Positions 42,687 through 54,773 of a stretch of 64,000 nt of DNA are shown one piece after another. This DNA comes from Hymenopellis radicata (lineage: Eukaryota > Basidiomycota > Agaricomycetes > Agaricales > Physalacriaceae): positions 310,001 through 374,000 of the forward strand of contig JADNRX010000009.1 of the NCBI GenBank assembly GCA_015501595.1, in the 5' to 3' direction. Position 1 is the stretch's first letter, and every line of letters starts with the position of its first letter. The notes beneath the pieces were generated by a model that was not told the DNA's origin, ran no database searches, and saw only the letters and a program-made list of their open reading frames with translations. The position numbers were made by a program, and so were the translations under genes.

Positions 42687-44654
42687 ATGCACTCTGATGC
42701 GTTCGATGTGATCCCATACGAGGTGATTTTGGGCAAATCATCATCCTATTCCGTTCTCTGACCAGTGCACAGGATATCAAAGGGGAATGGAAAAAGCTAG
42801 GATCCGGGTCTTTCGGTAACGTCTACAAAGGTGAGTATTTCTCTTCTCTTGCTTCGTGTATTGACGATGTGTGTAGGCAGATACCTCGGGATTGACGTGG
42901 CCATTAAGGAAGTGCTACCCTCCCAGGAATACGATGTGGCAAAGTACTTTGAGCGTGAATGGCGGCTGATGAAGGAGTCGAGGCATCCGAACATCGTCCT
43001 CTTCCTCGGTCTGTCCCGCGCGCCCGATCCGGACAACCGCATCTTCATCGTGTCCGAGTTTATCGAGAACGGAAACTTGCGCCTTTACATCCATGATAAA
43101 TCCAAGCCGATGCCCTGGCGCTTGCGTCTCTCCTTTGCCACCGATATCACCCGTGCCCTCGCCTATCTCCACGCCCGCAAGTGCATACATCGCGATCTCA
43201 AGGGCGAGAACCTCCTCGTCACTGCCAATGGCCGTCTCAAGATTACAGACTTTGGTTTTGCGCGAATCGCAGCCCGCAGCGAGGACGAGTCGAAGCGGCT
43301 GACCTTTTGCGGCACCGATTCGTACATGTCCCCCGAGATCCTCTTGGGCGACGAGTTTGACCTCCCTACCGACATCTTTTCCCTTGGTATCATCTTTTGC
43401 GAGATTATTGCGCGTCGGCTGGCGGATGATCATCACTTTAAACGCACCGCGCCCTCGTTTGGTGTTAGCGCCGAAGAAGTTCACAGCCTCGCGAGCCCCG
43501 GATGTCCCCCGGACATGCTCGCCCTATGTATCGATTGTTGCGCCGTCGAGCCATCCGCTCGGCCAACTACTAGAGAAATTCTGGAGCGTTTGAGGCTCAT
43601 CGAGGTGGAAGTGTTGGCACGTCTCAATGAGGACGAAGATTCCCATGTCGGCAGTATCAAATTCATGACTGGCGGAAAGCGGCCCCATCCTGGTCCCCGA
43701 ATTCCGAGTTTCGGAGTGGGAGTCGGCAAGGATATCCGTGCTAGCGGTTCTACTACAGATGATAGTGACGACGAGCTTATGGAAGCGGTCCTCGGGTTGT
43801 CCAAGGTCGGTGTGGACAGCGATTGGAGCGATACGACTGCCGGTAAGTTTCAAGTTTCGGATGGGAATATCTATTCATGAATCTATAGGGCGTCAACCGT
43901 TGTTGGATGGCGAGGACTCTGAGATGTCAGAGTATAGCACGACGGTCATCAAGTCCCATGGATCCCAGCCTCCATCGCTTTCTTCTATTCTTACTATTCG
44001 TGGCGCCAATAATCCTGATGAAACTCCCCATCAAGGCATGCCCCCGGCTTCGGACTCTCTCAATTCTCCTTCACCGTCGAGCATGCTAGAAGATCACGGG
44101 GAAGATGATCTGCTTGGAACGTCTTCAATCATGTCCATCGACTCTTTGGATTCTTACCATACCGCTGCTGGCTCCGCCATTTCCAGTGCTTACGCGACTG
44201 AAGGCGGATCTACCATCCGCTCCCTTCATGGAAACTATGTTGCGCCCATGGTCCATCGGTTCACACTCCTCAAACCGGGTGCGAAGCCGAAGAAGAACAG
44301 CATCAGCGGTACTGGTGCGCTCACACCGACTGGCTCAGGAGGAGAGACCACATGGAACCCGCTTGACCTAATCTTCTCAAGTGGTCTCCTTGTTGCCAAG
44401 TGCGACGTATGCGCTAAGCGACTAGGCTGGAAACCTGTACTCGAGTGCGATGATTGTGGAATGAAGTGGGTTCTTTCTCTGTTGATCTCTAGATGCATTC
44501 ACTCACCCCCCTTTCAAGGGCGCATATCAAATGTGGCGAAGTCGCTCCACGCGACTGCGGTATCAGACCTCCGCAAACTTCTGCCATGAATAATCCCGTC
44601 ACCAAAGTCAAGGAAAGTTCGAAGAGCAAGTCTGCGAGTCCGTCTAGGCGATAA
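42687..44654 (+). CDS. TKL-type protein kinase with C-terminal C1-like finger
   Basis: Exons in phase: 42687..42722, 42773..42830, 42877..43842, 43889..44465, 44519..44654. The kinase domain starts almost at the N-terminus. The glycine loop is LGSGSFGNVYKG, the ATP-binding lysine VAIKEVL, the catalytic loop CIHRDLKGENLL, and the metal-binding DFGFAR. The peptide-binding block is GTDSYMSPEILLGDEFD, followed by DIFSLGIIFCEII. These place it in the TKL/LISK-like group of basidiomycete kinases. A Ser/Asp-rich linker follows (about residues 300-480). The C-terminus has HRFTLLKPG ... CDVCAKRLGWKPVLECDDCG ... HIKCGEVAPRDC, the H/C spacing of a C1 (diacylglycerol-type) zinc finger. All catalytic residues are present. 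A role in stress or lipid-linked signalling is inference from the domains only. Confidence 0.9.
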
Positions 44655-45664
44655 TGGCGCGGTGACGACTTTACGAATATACGAATCATGCCTTTCTTAC
44701 CAACATACATACACACAGGGACTACCACGTATTTTATAGCCTGCTGGACATTCGCATTGTCTCCCAAATTAGTCGCAAGTTCTGTATGTGTAAACCTATA
44801 CCATACGTTAAGATTCCATATACTTAGTATCGGTGCATTCCCCTCTTCGAAATAATATACTTTAGGTTCGATTAACACTGGTAGGCCGTCGTCTACATAA
44901 TAAGGCAAGCGCTATACTCTGTATGAGTGCACCTCTGGCTACTAGGACTCTGTGAATATGCCTGAAAGATGGCAGACAAAACCCAACCACATGAAACGGC
45001 GGAAATGCGAAGGGGATTGGGGGAAGGAAATCGTAGAGGAACTGACTCACGTCTTGTCGTGCAACAGGTCACTACCGGTTCAGCATGGGGATATAAGATG
45101 AGATGGAATTAGATAGAAATTGCGAGTGTCTGAGGTGTGTATATGTAACAGTAGGAGGAGATGGAGTGACGGCTAGTCAGTGTGTAGTCTCCGAGGTCCA
45201 TGGCGGAAGAGTCGGCACCGACTCGAAGGCAGGCCCTGCTGCAAAGAAGAAAAAATAAAATGACGCAGAGAGATCCGAATGGCCGGAGAGAGTAAAAAGC
45301 AGCAAGAACAAAATAAAATGACTGATGCTGATGTCCACGCTGTGGCAGAGAACGGCGGGCAGTTGTTGTCGTCGAGCGTCGAAAAGCGTTGAGCGTCATC
45401 GCGTGGCAAGTCGCTAGGCCCAATGGCTTCAGACATCGTCAGGTCGTTGCTTTCCTTATCCCTAGCCGTTCGTAAACTCACGTAGATCCAGCTAACAGGA
45501 ACGTGATCAAGATTCAAGAGGCTGCCGCTCGGCCCATTCGGCCGTCAGACAAGCTGCTCGCGATCGGTGACGGCTTTCATCCTGACGAACACCATCATTA
45601 TGGTTCTACCTCGCGTATAATCCGAGTTTCTACTTCCAAGACCTGACTGCTTTCACAATTTGCC
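44655..45664. other. Intergenic region, no gene seen
   Basis: Open frames here are short and without coding character on either strand. The interval would contain the kinase terminator and the promoter of the phosphatase gene. Confidence 0.5.
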
Positions 45665-47154
45665 ATGACTGACGGGACAAAGCACCTGGTGGACGAGCTC
45701 TTGCCTAGAGCAGAGACGATCGAGCAGCAACCGCCACCTGTGGAATACGATGAACATCTCCCGCGTTGGCGTGCGCGTATGCGCTCTGTCCTGGTGAAAG
45801 CCGTTGAACGCGAATCCAGATTTATCGCTCAGATCCAGGTGGGAGGATTTCCTCTACGCTTACTCTCTCGACTTGACATTATTGTCACAGGAACGAGCGC
45901 GCACGCCTCTGCTTGACGCGTATTTTACATATTCTTCGTGAGCTGGCCGGTGTGTTCCAGAATGGCTCTCATTCGGTGCTCTAGGATCCTCGGAACAGAT
46001 TCGTTCTTCATCCTGTCGCTGCCTGTCTTTTTCTTTTTCGGACACGACGACCTTGGGAGAGGGTGCGCGGGTGCATCTCAGAGTCCGTGTTTTCTGTTGA
46101 TCGCATTGTATGTAGGCTTTTACTTGTCCTCGCACTCGGCGGCTACGCGTCTTCGTTCCTCAAGGACCTCTTCTGCTCACCCAGGCCCTTCTCGCCACCT
46201 GTTACCAGACTGAGTAAGTGGCATCGTTTGTGCTGCTCAGATTGATGAATGATTGTATTGATATAGCCGTCATGAACCATCATCTCGAATACGGCTTTCC
46301 TTCTACACACACCACACACAGCTCTTCCATCGCTCTCTATCTCCTCTTGAACACCGTGTTTCCTTACTACTATTATTGCGTTTACGCGTGTACGATCATC
46401 TTCGGGCGCGTCTACCTCGGCATGCACACGTTCACCGACTGCGCTGCCGGATTGGCGCTCGGAGCGCTGGCTGTCGGCATCCATGGGCTGCCCCTCATCC
46501 AGCGCTGGGAGAGCTGGGTCTTTCAGGGCGGCGCTGAGGTGCCGCTCGTCTTGGTCGCCGGTTTTTGGACTTTGCTGGAACTCGTCCCGATGCCTGCGGA
46601 CGCGTGCCCGTGTTTCGACGACGCCGTGTTGTCTGGTGCGGTTGCGCTCGGTTCGTTACTCGGACGGTGGGCGCTGGGCGCACGGGATGCTAGAGGCAAG
46701 GATGTTATTATGCCTGGTAGTGGTTGGGCCTTTTCTTCGGGTGATCATGAATGGGTTCGTATACCCGGTGATGCAGTGACATGGTGGTCTCTTGCTGCCG
46801 TCAAGATGGTTGTTGGTAAGTGTGCAATAATGTTCAATTCTTAATCACTCATTTCTTCATCAGGTATTGTCCTCGTCTTCCTATGGAGAATGATTGCGAA
46901 ATTTGTCTTGAAACGCCTCCTACGCGTCATTTCCCCTCCGTCGCGTCAGAAACTAGGCGTGGGGAACAAAATTATTTATCGCCACCGGTCGGATAGTGAG
47001 TTGTCTCTGCACTTGAGCAAGTGTTCATTCTCATCCGACATTGCTTCTAGCTCTGACAAAGGTGATTGTGTATGCTGGTGTAGCCATTCTTTGCTGCGAT
47101 GTAATACCTGATGTCTTTGTTTCCCTTGGATTGGGAGTCAAGTCATGGCCGTGA
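45665..47154 (+). CDS. LCB3: Sphingoid-base phosphate phosphatase (PAP2 family)
   Basis: Seven exons in phase: 45665..45838, 45891..45937, 45985..46062, 46116..46213, 46267..46815, 46864..46995, 47051..47154. The three PAP2 phosphatase motifs are in order: KDLFCSPRP, FPSTHTTHSSS and GRVYLGMHTFTDC, with the active-site histidines present. Between and after them are several hydrophobic segments (FFILSLPVFFFFG, LLLVLALGGYASSFL, VPLVLVAGFWTLLELV, VIVYAGVAILCCDVIP), so it is a multi-pass protein. The PSTH..H and RPF context matches fungal long-chain-base phosphatases of the ER that dephosphorylate dihydrosphingosine 1-phosphate. Its 3' end converges on the BolA gene 112 bp away. Confidence 0.88.
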
Positions 47155-47266
47155 AATAGACTTGTTGTATGACTTGAAATGCACAACAGCTACTAGTACT
47201 AGCGTCCTTGGGAGTTACGACATCTCTGACCAAGCCTGACGCACGGTTGCAGCAAGAGATGTTCCG

Positions 47267-47696
47267 TCATTTGTTCTGGTTTCCCAGATACGTCTCGTAT
47301 TGCTTTGGAGTGAAGGTTTTCTGAATCTCGTGAGATCGACCAACCAACTTTTGACAAATGCAGAGACTACATACCTGAGTGAAGGCGTGCATTTGGGCGA
47401 TTTCGCTCTTCAGGACCTCGTTGACTGCCAAAGTTCAAAGTCATTCGTGAACGCTGGAAATGCCACATCACGCACTCCATCTATGTCTGGCTAGTGTGGA
47501 TTTGCCTTCGAATGACTGTATGTAGATCGATGACCACCGGAAGCTTTTGAGGCAATATAGCTCTGGGGCTTACCTCGCTGACGAGGACTATGGAGTAGTT
47601 CTCCCCGCAACCGTTTGACTCGTCCTCGATGTACAGATGAGATACAGGCAATGCGTGACGAATCGCCATCTCTAGCTCTTCAGTGTTGATTGGCAT
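47267..47696 (-). CDS. FRA2: BolA-family protein (Bol2/Fra2-like)
   Basis: Four exons, complement(47267..47320, 47375..47424, 47476..47515, 47574..47696), give 88 residues in phase. The sequence reads MPINTEELEMAIRHALPVSH, then CGENYSIVLVSESFEGKS, ARHRWINEVLKSEIAQMHAF and a C-terminal QKTFTPKQYE. These are the hallmarks of BolA proteins: the conserved Cys before the YSIVLVS strand, the RHR motif, and the invariant histidine in MHAF, which with monothiol glutaredoxin binds a [2Fe-2S] cluster. In fungi the cytosolic form signals iron status. An upstream in-frame methionine at 47714 is possible, but the start chosen fits the family length. Confidence 0.9.
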
Positions 47697-47765
47697 GGTG
47701 GACGCTGAGAGCAAGTGTCTAAAATTCCAATCGCGCGTGCAATCTGATAAGATACATCACTCTGA

Positions 47766-50014
47766 CTAATGCTCGGTCATTATCACCGTTACGCTAGTAG
47801 TAGCCTTTTTTCCGTCGTCCGACTCTGCCTCTACTTCACTCATGCCCGCAGTCTCATCCTTCACGTTTGCGATAGGCCCAGTAAACCAGTTGACGCCGCC
47901 GTACTTCGGGAAGTAATACCATGCAAGAGAAAGGATAAGAATACCTCCCAACACGACGACACTATAGTTCATATCCTGAACAGATGTGTCTGGTGTTGTC
48001 GGGAAAAGGAAGACAACGCTCATGAACATCATGAACGACACCGAAATAATCGCCACGGGTAGTCCCTGACAACATGACCATCAGACAGTGTGGCGACTGC
48101 TCGACGTAAGAGAACACCCACGAAGACGCCCAACGTGAACGGTCCAGGTTGAAAGTCGTTGTCTCCGAGAAACCGGGCTGCGATTGGGATAGAATAGGCT
48201 ACATACAGAGCAATGACGGATATCGAGAACACCGCATTGATCGCCTGGTCACCAGCGAAGACGAGCAGACCCATGACTAGAGCCCAAAATGCGTCGAACC
48301 AGACGGTATTCACAGGCGTTCCAGTGAAGCTGTTCATGCGGTACAACCAATTCGAGAGGGGAAGCGCTGGATGATTCGCATCAGCTGAATCAAGTTGAAT
48401 CGAATTTGGTTAACCGTACCTTTGTCTCTACTAAACGCATACGTTTGACGACTGGCAGCTAAAAGCTACGGGCACTTTAAACTTTGTTCAACTTCCAGTA
48501 GAGCATGTCGTACCATGCTAGAGCCCATCATGTACCTGCGAGTGACCGTTTAGAAGGGATCTTGCCTTGAACAAGACGTTCTCACTGTACGAGTACGACA
48601 ATAGCCCAGACACCCAAAGTACCCCTCTGTCCAAAGCCATTGAAGAAGATTTGAGCCATAGGCTGATCACTGTCATACAACGCTTGGAGATCTGTGCCCA
48701 TACAGAAAGCGAGTGACATGTTGATAGCTGACGGAATTCAGCTCCGGGACAATAAGCGAAAGACTTGTTCTACATACCCCACCCCAGAACACCGGAAATG
48801 AAAATAGCAAACACGATGGCCCAAGGAACGGCGGTTGCTGCATTCGAGGCTTCTTCGCTAATGTGAACGCTAGAGTCAAAAGAACCTAAAAACGATTGAA
48901 CGCGCCGATGTTTCGAGGTAAACCACAACCACATACAGATAGTCCACAGCGGAGCCAAGAAGCTGAGAATGAAGGCATAGCCATCTGGCCATCCGTTTAC
49001 TATTAACGGTCAAGTTCAGACGATACGTATCGTCAATGAGAGAAACTGCCTTGCGTACAATTGGTAAACTCTCCCAATGCGAAGCTTGCGGTATTTTTGA
49101 ACTCGGAAGGCGTTGCAATCGGTAGGGCAATTATGACAGCGAGGCAAAGCCTGATGCATGGGATGAATATGGGTAGACAGGAGGCGGAAATGGTCGGCGC
49201 ACAGGACGTTCAATATCACATATACAGTCTGCAAACGGGCTAGAACTGTTGTTCCCAGACAGCATACTATTGCATGTGTAAAGACGATTGCTGCGTAGAC
49301 GCCACTAAGTGCATTCCAATTAGGTGGGGTAGAAGATGGGATTGAATTGCATACAATATCTGGGCGTTCGTCGGTTCGAAGCTCTGGTCTTTCGAACCGA
49401 TTGTAGCAGCGGCCATTACTTGTACGGCACAGCCCCAGTCAATCGAAGCGACAGAACCAATTGAACCAATGGTGTTCATGTCTACCGGAAGATCAGAGGC
49501 AATAGAGATAACTCGAGGCCGACAGCGTACATCCAACAATCCAAGATAGTAGATTCCGCCACCGAGGAGAGGACAAGGAATGTGTCCAAAAATACAACTG
49601 GGCGAAAGAGGTTAGTTCACTCCGGAGGTGAATAAGTGCCCGTACTTACACCACCAGATGTAGGAGCCGCCGAAGCGAGCTCTGCCATCGACATGCCAAC
49701 AAACAGAATGAAGACACTGGCCACAGCCCACTGATATAAGATCAGTGCCTATTACTCCAGATACTGGATCGTAAGCTTACTCCCCACACCATGGCTGGCC
49801 CACCGCCGTTCGGAATGGCATAAAAGAGCACGGAGGCAATTGAAGGCAGCAAACCAATGATCGAAAATGCGATTCCAAAGACCTGAAATATTGTTATTCA
49901 AGGCGAGATAAGGGGTATATAGCGAACCTCAAGAGGCGTAAAGGCTCGCTTGAACTCCTGCTTATAGCCCAGAGACGCCAGCAGCGCTTCGTCCGCGACC
50001 CGAATCGCGTCCAT
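47766..50014 (-). CDS. APC-family amino acid/polyamine (GABA-type) permease
   Basis: A multi-exon minus-strand gene. It starts MDAIRVADEALLASLGYKQE, then FTPLEVFGIAFSIIGLLPSI. Later segments include FILFVGMSMAELASAAPTSGG, IASVDWGCAVQVMAAATIGS, WPDGYAFILSFLAPLWTIC, FDSSVHISEEASNAATAVPW, SSMLLAASRQTYAFSRD and FSISVIALYVAYSIPIAARF. The blocks GLLPSI, EL.SAAPTSGG, D...H.SEEA.NA and SRQ.YAFSRD are diagnostic of the fungal APC (choline/GABA/polyamine) transporters, with about 12 membrane helices. At least eight short introns were seen; not all junctions were worked out. The C-terminal tail is short and acidic (VKDETAGMSEVEAESDD). It acts at the plasma or vacuolar membrane; the substrate cannot be told from sequence. 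Confidence 0.88.
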
Positions 50015-50344
50015 GATGGGGGAAGAAGACAACAGGCGTCATTGTGGACATCGGGATTTTATCGAAAGCCCGAAGGGGCAAAGTCCAGCGTTATCAGAAG
50101 CAAGCGCTGAAGCTTAAGTGAAGAACCGTCCCGAGACGGATGGGCGTTGATAAGTCGGTGATTGATGGGCTGGAAGAGACGAAAATAGAGCCGTTGTACT
50201 TGAGGCCAAAGCCTCAATTCGAACGTCCGAAAGATCGCATCTTCTGAGCGCGCATTGCACTGTAAATACTATCAGCCTTTGTACGCCGAAATGATTTCTT
50301 CAGCACGCGTGTCTTCTCTCGAAGATGGATGTCGAGACATCGGA
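50015..50344. other. Intergenic, permease promoter side
   Basis: No gene. The sequence catcggagtacggaccggtc near 50338-50357 recurs near 51562 and, diverged, near 55187, always next to pectate-lyase-related DNA. Confidence 0.5.
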
Positions 50345-50720
50345 GTACGGACCGGTCACCGACTCGGAGGCAAGGTCGAAGAAGCAGTTGCCCTTTCAAA
50401 GCCATCCTTGCCATTGTTCCAGGCGGTGTTGCGCGTGAGCACAAAGTTTCCGAGTTGGGAGTTGTGTGTAAAAAGCCGTCCGCAGAGTTTCCGAATGCAA
50501 TGGCTATTGGTAACGACGTGGTTCGCTGAACCGATGTGCCGCGGCTGAGTTTGAAGCCATTGCCGTCGCCTTCAAACGCCCATCTGAGTATATCATGAAA
50601 GCATTCCATAGAGCCGACGAAACAGCCTCTACCGGTTGAAGCCCTTTCCCCAAGAAATGATATGTATGGGGAGACACCGTGTAGTACGGTGCGTTCTGGG
50701 AGGAAAACCGATGATGAAAA
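50345..50720 (-). pseudogene. Pectate lyase 3' fragment
   Basis: Minus-strand similarity to the last two exons of the lyases at 52 and 58.6 kb: the FEGDGNGFKL block, a diverged relative of AFGNSADGF and the intron between them are still visible. Frame-breaking changes occur throughout, and the front half of the gene is absent. It ends in the repeat catcggagtacggaccggt. A third, oldest remnant of the lyase family in this window. Confidence 0.65.
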
Positions 50721-51041
50721 GTGTGCATTGAGGTAGACTCGACACCAGTCACTTCACCAAGCGGTCCAGGTCCCTCAAAAAAACCTAGCTAAAGATCGTC
50801 TCCACCTACCATTACCCATTCACTGTACAGTATTGATTCATTGTTCTGTTTATGTGCAGATATACTTCCGAAACATCGAGGACAGTGGGGTTCCCCATTT
50901 TTCATTGCATCCTCCATATCCTCAAGCTCCCTGTCGCACGCAAACTGATAACTGGGACCCAAGATGCTCATTCGGGACCGCCAGACATGGATGGCACCTC
51001 CGAGCGCGGGGGGAATCGTCAAGAAAAAATCTACTAGTCAT

Positions 51042-51470
51042 TCACATGATACTCGATGGATGCATAGTAATGGGTAACGCACATTTCACCGGGAAGACAA
51101 ACCACAGCCAGAATACCCATTGTGCGAGCGCCACACAGATCCACGTACCAGTTTTCTGGTAGAAGGAGTAGTCCGTGAGATTGTATTCACCCATGTCGGC
51201 CCGAGGTTGTGAACCATCTGGCTTCAACCCAGCCATTTGTCGAGCCCAACGCCCGTTTCCCAATCGCGCAACCTCCTGCACCGTTTCCAAAGGTGTTTCG
51301 TAGAACCAGAGTAATGTGAGGATGATAAGGAGATTGAGAGGATGGACGATGCGATAAAGGAGTGACCCATACGGCTCAAAGAATCCTAGGACTAGGTGGA
51401 ACATGAAGGCAAAAGTCGGCAAGAGGAGCAATAGAGCTACAGCGGCGATGGGGCGGAAACGAATCGACAT
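51042..51470 (-). CDS. Small three-helix membrane protein, unknown
   Basis: From the methionine at 51470 the frame gives about 142 residues. Hydrophobic stretches are AAVALLLLLPTFAFMFHLVL, then LLIILTLLWFYE, and ICVALAQWVFWLWFVF near the end, separated by a charged loop with GRWARQMAGLKPDGS and YNLTDYSFYQKTGTW. A donor-like gtgaaat follows FVFP, so a further exon (perhaps in 50789-51020) is possible. The family is not recognised. It lies between two copies of pectate-lyase-related sequence. Confidence 0.5.
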   Translation of the reverse strand: MSIRFRPIAAVALLLLLPTFAFMFHLVLGFFEPYGSLLYRIVHPLNLLIILTLLWFYETPLETVQEVARLGNGRWARQMAGLKPDGSQPRADMGEYNLTDYSFYQKTGTWICVALAQWVFWLWFVFPVKCALPITMHPSSIM

Positions 51471-51647
51471 GGTGGTAGTAATGTTGAACGAGAAACATGA
51501 GACATGGTGTAAGCAGGGCGATTTTCTGTTGAAACCAAAAAGAGAGTATTGTGGCGAAGAGACATCGGAGTACGGACCGGTCACCGAGGGTGTTGTCTTT
51601 CAAAGAGAGTACAAGAATGTACCAAAATCTATACGAACTCAACTGCT

Positions 51648-53036
51648 CTATGATCACGTCGTGGTTGCGCCGATTGCCGCTCCCGAGGTAGGCAGCAAAA
51701 AGTTACTCGCCGCAATCTTGCCGTCCGAGCCCCTCGCACCCGCCACCAAGCTGGTATCTACGCTCTTAAAGCTCGAATTGGCCCACGTGCCGCTGCTATC
51801 CCAAGAATTACCACTGGACGTGTAACTGCCGCTTAGACTGGCCAGACAGCGTTCAGGGCAGCAATGTTCGCCTTCAAGGTCGAAGCAGCAGTCGCGCTCT
51901 TGAAGCCATCCTTGCCGTTGTTCCACGCGGTGTTGCGCGTGAGCGCAAAGTTGCCAGGCTGGGAGTTGTCTGTAAAGCCGTCCGCGGAGTTTCCGAATGC
52001 GATGCTATTGGTAACGACGTGGTTCGCTGAGCCGATATCAGCCGCGTCGCCGCCGCCGAGCTTGAAGGCATTGCCATCGCCTTCAAACAGAATGAAGCCC
52101 CATCTGTGGATATCATGAGAGCATGTTCGAGATGAAATGGGGCTCTAACCGATTGAAGCCGTTTCCCCAAGAAATAGTATCCTGAATGGTGACGGCCGAC
52201 TTGAACTCCCTGAAGAACCATGATAAGTGCAATCCCACTAAGACATACGAAACCAACACACCATAAATCCAAACCATCGTCGACGTTGTTCCATAGCCGC
52301 GCTCCTTTGAGAATATTGCCTGCGCCGCTTCCTTCTTTACATGCAAATCCATCCGCGCTCTCGCCATTCTTACGAGGGTCCCGGTTCATGTACGAGTCGA
52401 GATACAGAACCGTATTGTTCGCCGAGGCGCCTTCCAACTGGAATCCTGAAGGTCCCGTACGTATGAGATCTCTGCCATAAAACGAAAAAGGCGTAGTACC
52501 AGTTTCGTAGTTGTCATGCGTTATAATATTCTTGTAATAGTTGTTCGACGAGTCGCGCGCATAGACACCATACGGACCGTTCTTAAACTCGATGCTGTAG
52601 AACTCCCAGAAATTGGCATCTTCAATATGAAAGATGCCGCGGTCCCTATTGGCAAGCGACCCGCCAGTCGCAGTAGGCGTACTGTCAAACCTCTTCTCAG
52701 TAACACGCGACTTCAAGGAAAAGAGCATAGCATACCCCGTCAGAGCCTCTCCGTCGATGATAACCTTCTCATTCTGGTACGCCGACACGACATACGGCGA
52801 CCCTGCAGATCCACTCTTCGTGATCTGGATATTCGTCGTGGGCGAGTACGTGCCCGCCCGCAGATAGATAGTCGATCCAGCCGTGGCAGCATTCACTGCA
52901 GATTGGATCGACCCAAAAGGAGACGTGATAGTACCAGTGCCACTACTCGTACCCGTGGGCGAGACGTAGAGAGTGGCCGCTTGTGCACTGGACGATAGAA
53001 GCCCGACGACCAACAAGGTGACGCTTCTCGAAAACA
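51648..53036 (-). pseudogene. PL9-like pectate lyase, left copy, C-terminally truncated
   Basis: The signal peptide MFSRSVTLLVVGLLSSSAQA is followed by ATLYVSPTGTSSGTGTITSP, DRGIFHIEDANFWEFYSIEF, DSYMNRDPRKNGESADGFAC and a right-handed beta-helix typical of PL9-type secreted pectate lyases. Introns (45 nt after ALTG, then after NYETG, after LDLW and after GNGFNR) match the right copy. Compared with that copy it lacks 4 nt in the last exon (near 51838-51843), which shifts the frame into TAA at 51833-51835. The final 60 residues survive only out of frame, down to the old stop near 51648. I call it a pseudogene or a C-terminally shortened enzyme. It is the left member of the 6.55-kb duplication. 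Confidence 0.75.
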
Positions 53037-53553
53037 TCGTGAAAATGGGGGAGGAGGGCGGGTCAGAAGGAAGACTAAACAGAGCCGATTCCTTTTTGAG
53101 TGCGCGCACATTCCGAGGTCAATCCGTTGCTGCAGTAGAAACAATCCGGCGGCCCGCAACATTAGCACCGTCCCTCCGTCCACACCATCGAATTGTTTTC
53201 CGTTCAAGCTCTGTCCCTTACGCTTGGTCATTGACCGAAGTCAATCCGCCAATAGAGTCCACCGTGACGGTCCGGTCGTTTCCCCAAGACATGAAGAGCT
53301 CGTGGCTGCCACAAAGTCCAGAAACGGGGACAATATCTAACACAGATCACGCTAGCGCCAAGAACGGGAGGAGATAAAGCATCCAGTCCACGTTGTTCAA
53401 CGTGAAGTCAGTTCCAGAGGAACGTGGAACTCGCGTGGAACGGAATCAAGTGATACTCCTCCATGGGAAATCACATCATCCACCTCTGTATACGAGTCGA
53501 AGGTGTGAATTATTGCGCGAATAGCATAGATAATATAAATTAAGTGTGTTACC

Positions 53554-54773
53554 TCATACTCCACCATGATCCCTGTGAAGTGTCTCCTCGCATCTCTCGC
53601 AGACATCGCGCGCCTCCTCGCGCGTGTACGTCCAGCACCGAGGGCACTTCAGCCTTGAAGAAGGCCGTACACGCAGACCAACGCTTTCGTCACAGTCTGC
53701 AACACCTCGCTTCAGTCTCTCGGCACCAGAGGAATCCGCACTAACCTTTGATTTCGATATCGACTGAGCCCGAGTACAGCCAAGCCGGTGATTCAGTCCC
53801 AAACGAGCCTTCATCCGTGACCAAAACGTTCGACACAATGAACAGCTTCTGTAGGAACTCCTCTGTGTGTGCCAGAGTGTCAGTATCGCGTACAGAGAGG
53901 CAAAGGGTTACACCTTACGCTGCGTTGTCAACGAGGCGGAGAGACCTTGCACATCATCGCCGGAAGGTAAAATGACGTCGACTTCAGCCTCCAAGGAGCT
54001 CTTGATTTCTCTTTAACAGGTTTGTCAAGTAGAGGCAAACTCAATAGGCCTGGTGAACGTACTTGTTTCGGCGCGCTTTCTCCAACAAGGCCAAGACTCC
54101 ACTTCGAATCCGAAGCAGCTCATCAAAGTGGACAGTAGCTTCTGCCACCATCTCCGCAACACGCATGTCCGGACTCGACCAGGGAAAATCCAAGAAGACG
54201 GAGCTGTCACTGGCAGGGTACATCGACTGATATATTTCCTGCGTCAAATGAGGAAGTATCGGAGCCGCGACTTTGATCATGGTTTTCAGGACCTAACACG
54301 GAACGTTGAGCAAACGTGAAACCAACGCGTAGATGACACTTGCATATCTCATGACGGCGACAGTCGCCTGGCGTCCAGGGTGGTCCAAGGCATTAGCGTA
54401 TAACGAGTCCTTGTTGATATCAAGATACAGGGATGACAGGGTTATGTTGGCGAAATTGACGGAGAGTTGACAACTGAAGCAGAGGTTAGAGTCGTGCATG
54501 ACGCCCAATGGGATAATAACCTCTGGGAAAGTTGAAAGACTGGTAATCTTCGTATGCCATTTTCTCGAGTGTGGCAGTTTGATGCAAGACGTATTTATCG
54601 GCCTATAAGAATTGCAACGACTTAGAAATGTTCAACAAGTCAAGTCAAACTTGCCATATCCATGTTCTCTAGGTGCGTCTTCAGCTCTTCGACCATGTCA
54701 CTCGTTCGGTCCACTTCTATAGAGGGAAATTCGCCAACAGTGCCAAGCAGGAACCGCGCCGAATTGCGCAACT
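53554..54773 (-). pseudogene. Truncated copy of mitochondrial IleRS 3' half
   Basis: Nearly identical to 60105-61327, offset 6.55 kb. It contains the exons for the anticodon-binding region (APILPHLTQEIYQSMYPASD; FANITLSSLYLDINKDSLYA) and the C-terminal zinc site (CPRCWTY ... CERCEE). Similarity stops abruptly after cgcgccgaattgcgcaactt near 54773. No start, HIGH or KMSKS motif is present, so it cannot make a synthetase. The sequence upstream of it, 53037-53553, is the intergenic part of the same duplicated block and holds no gene. Confidence 0.88.

Noticed and set aside
45173..45517. 114-residue minus-strand frame between kinase and phosphatase
   Set aside because: No domain, unusual composition and no splice-site logic.
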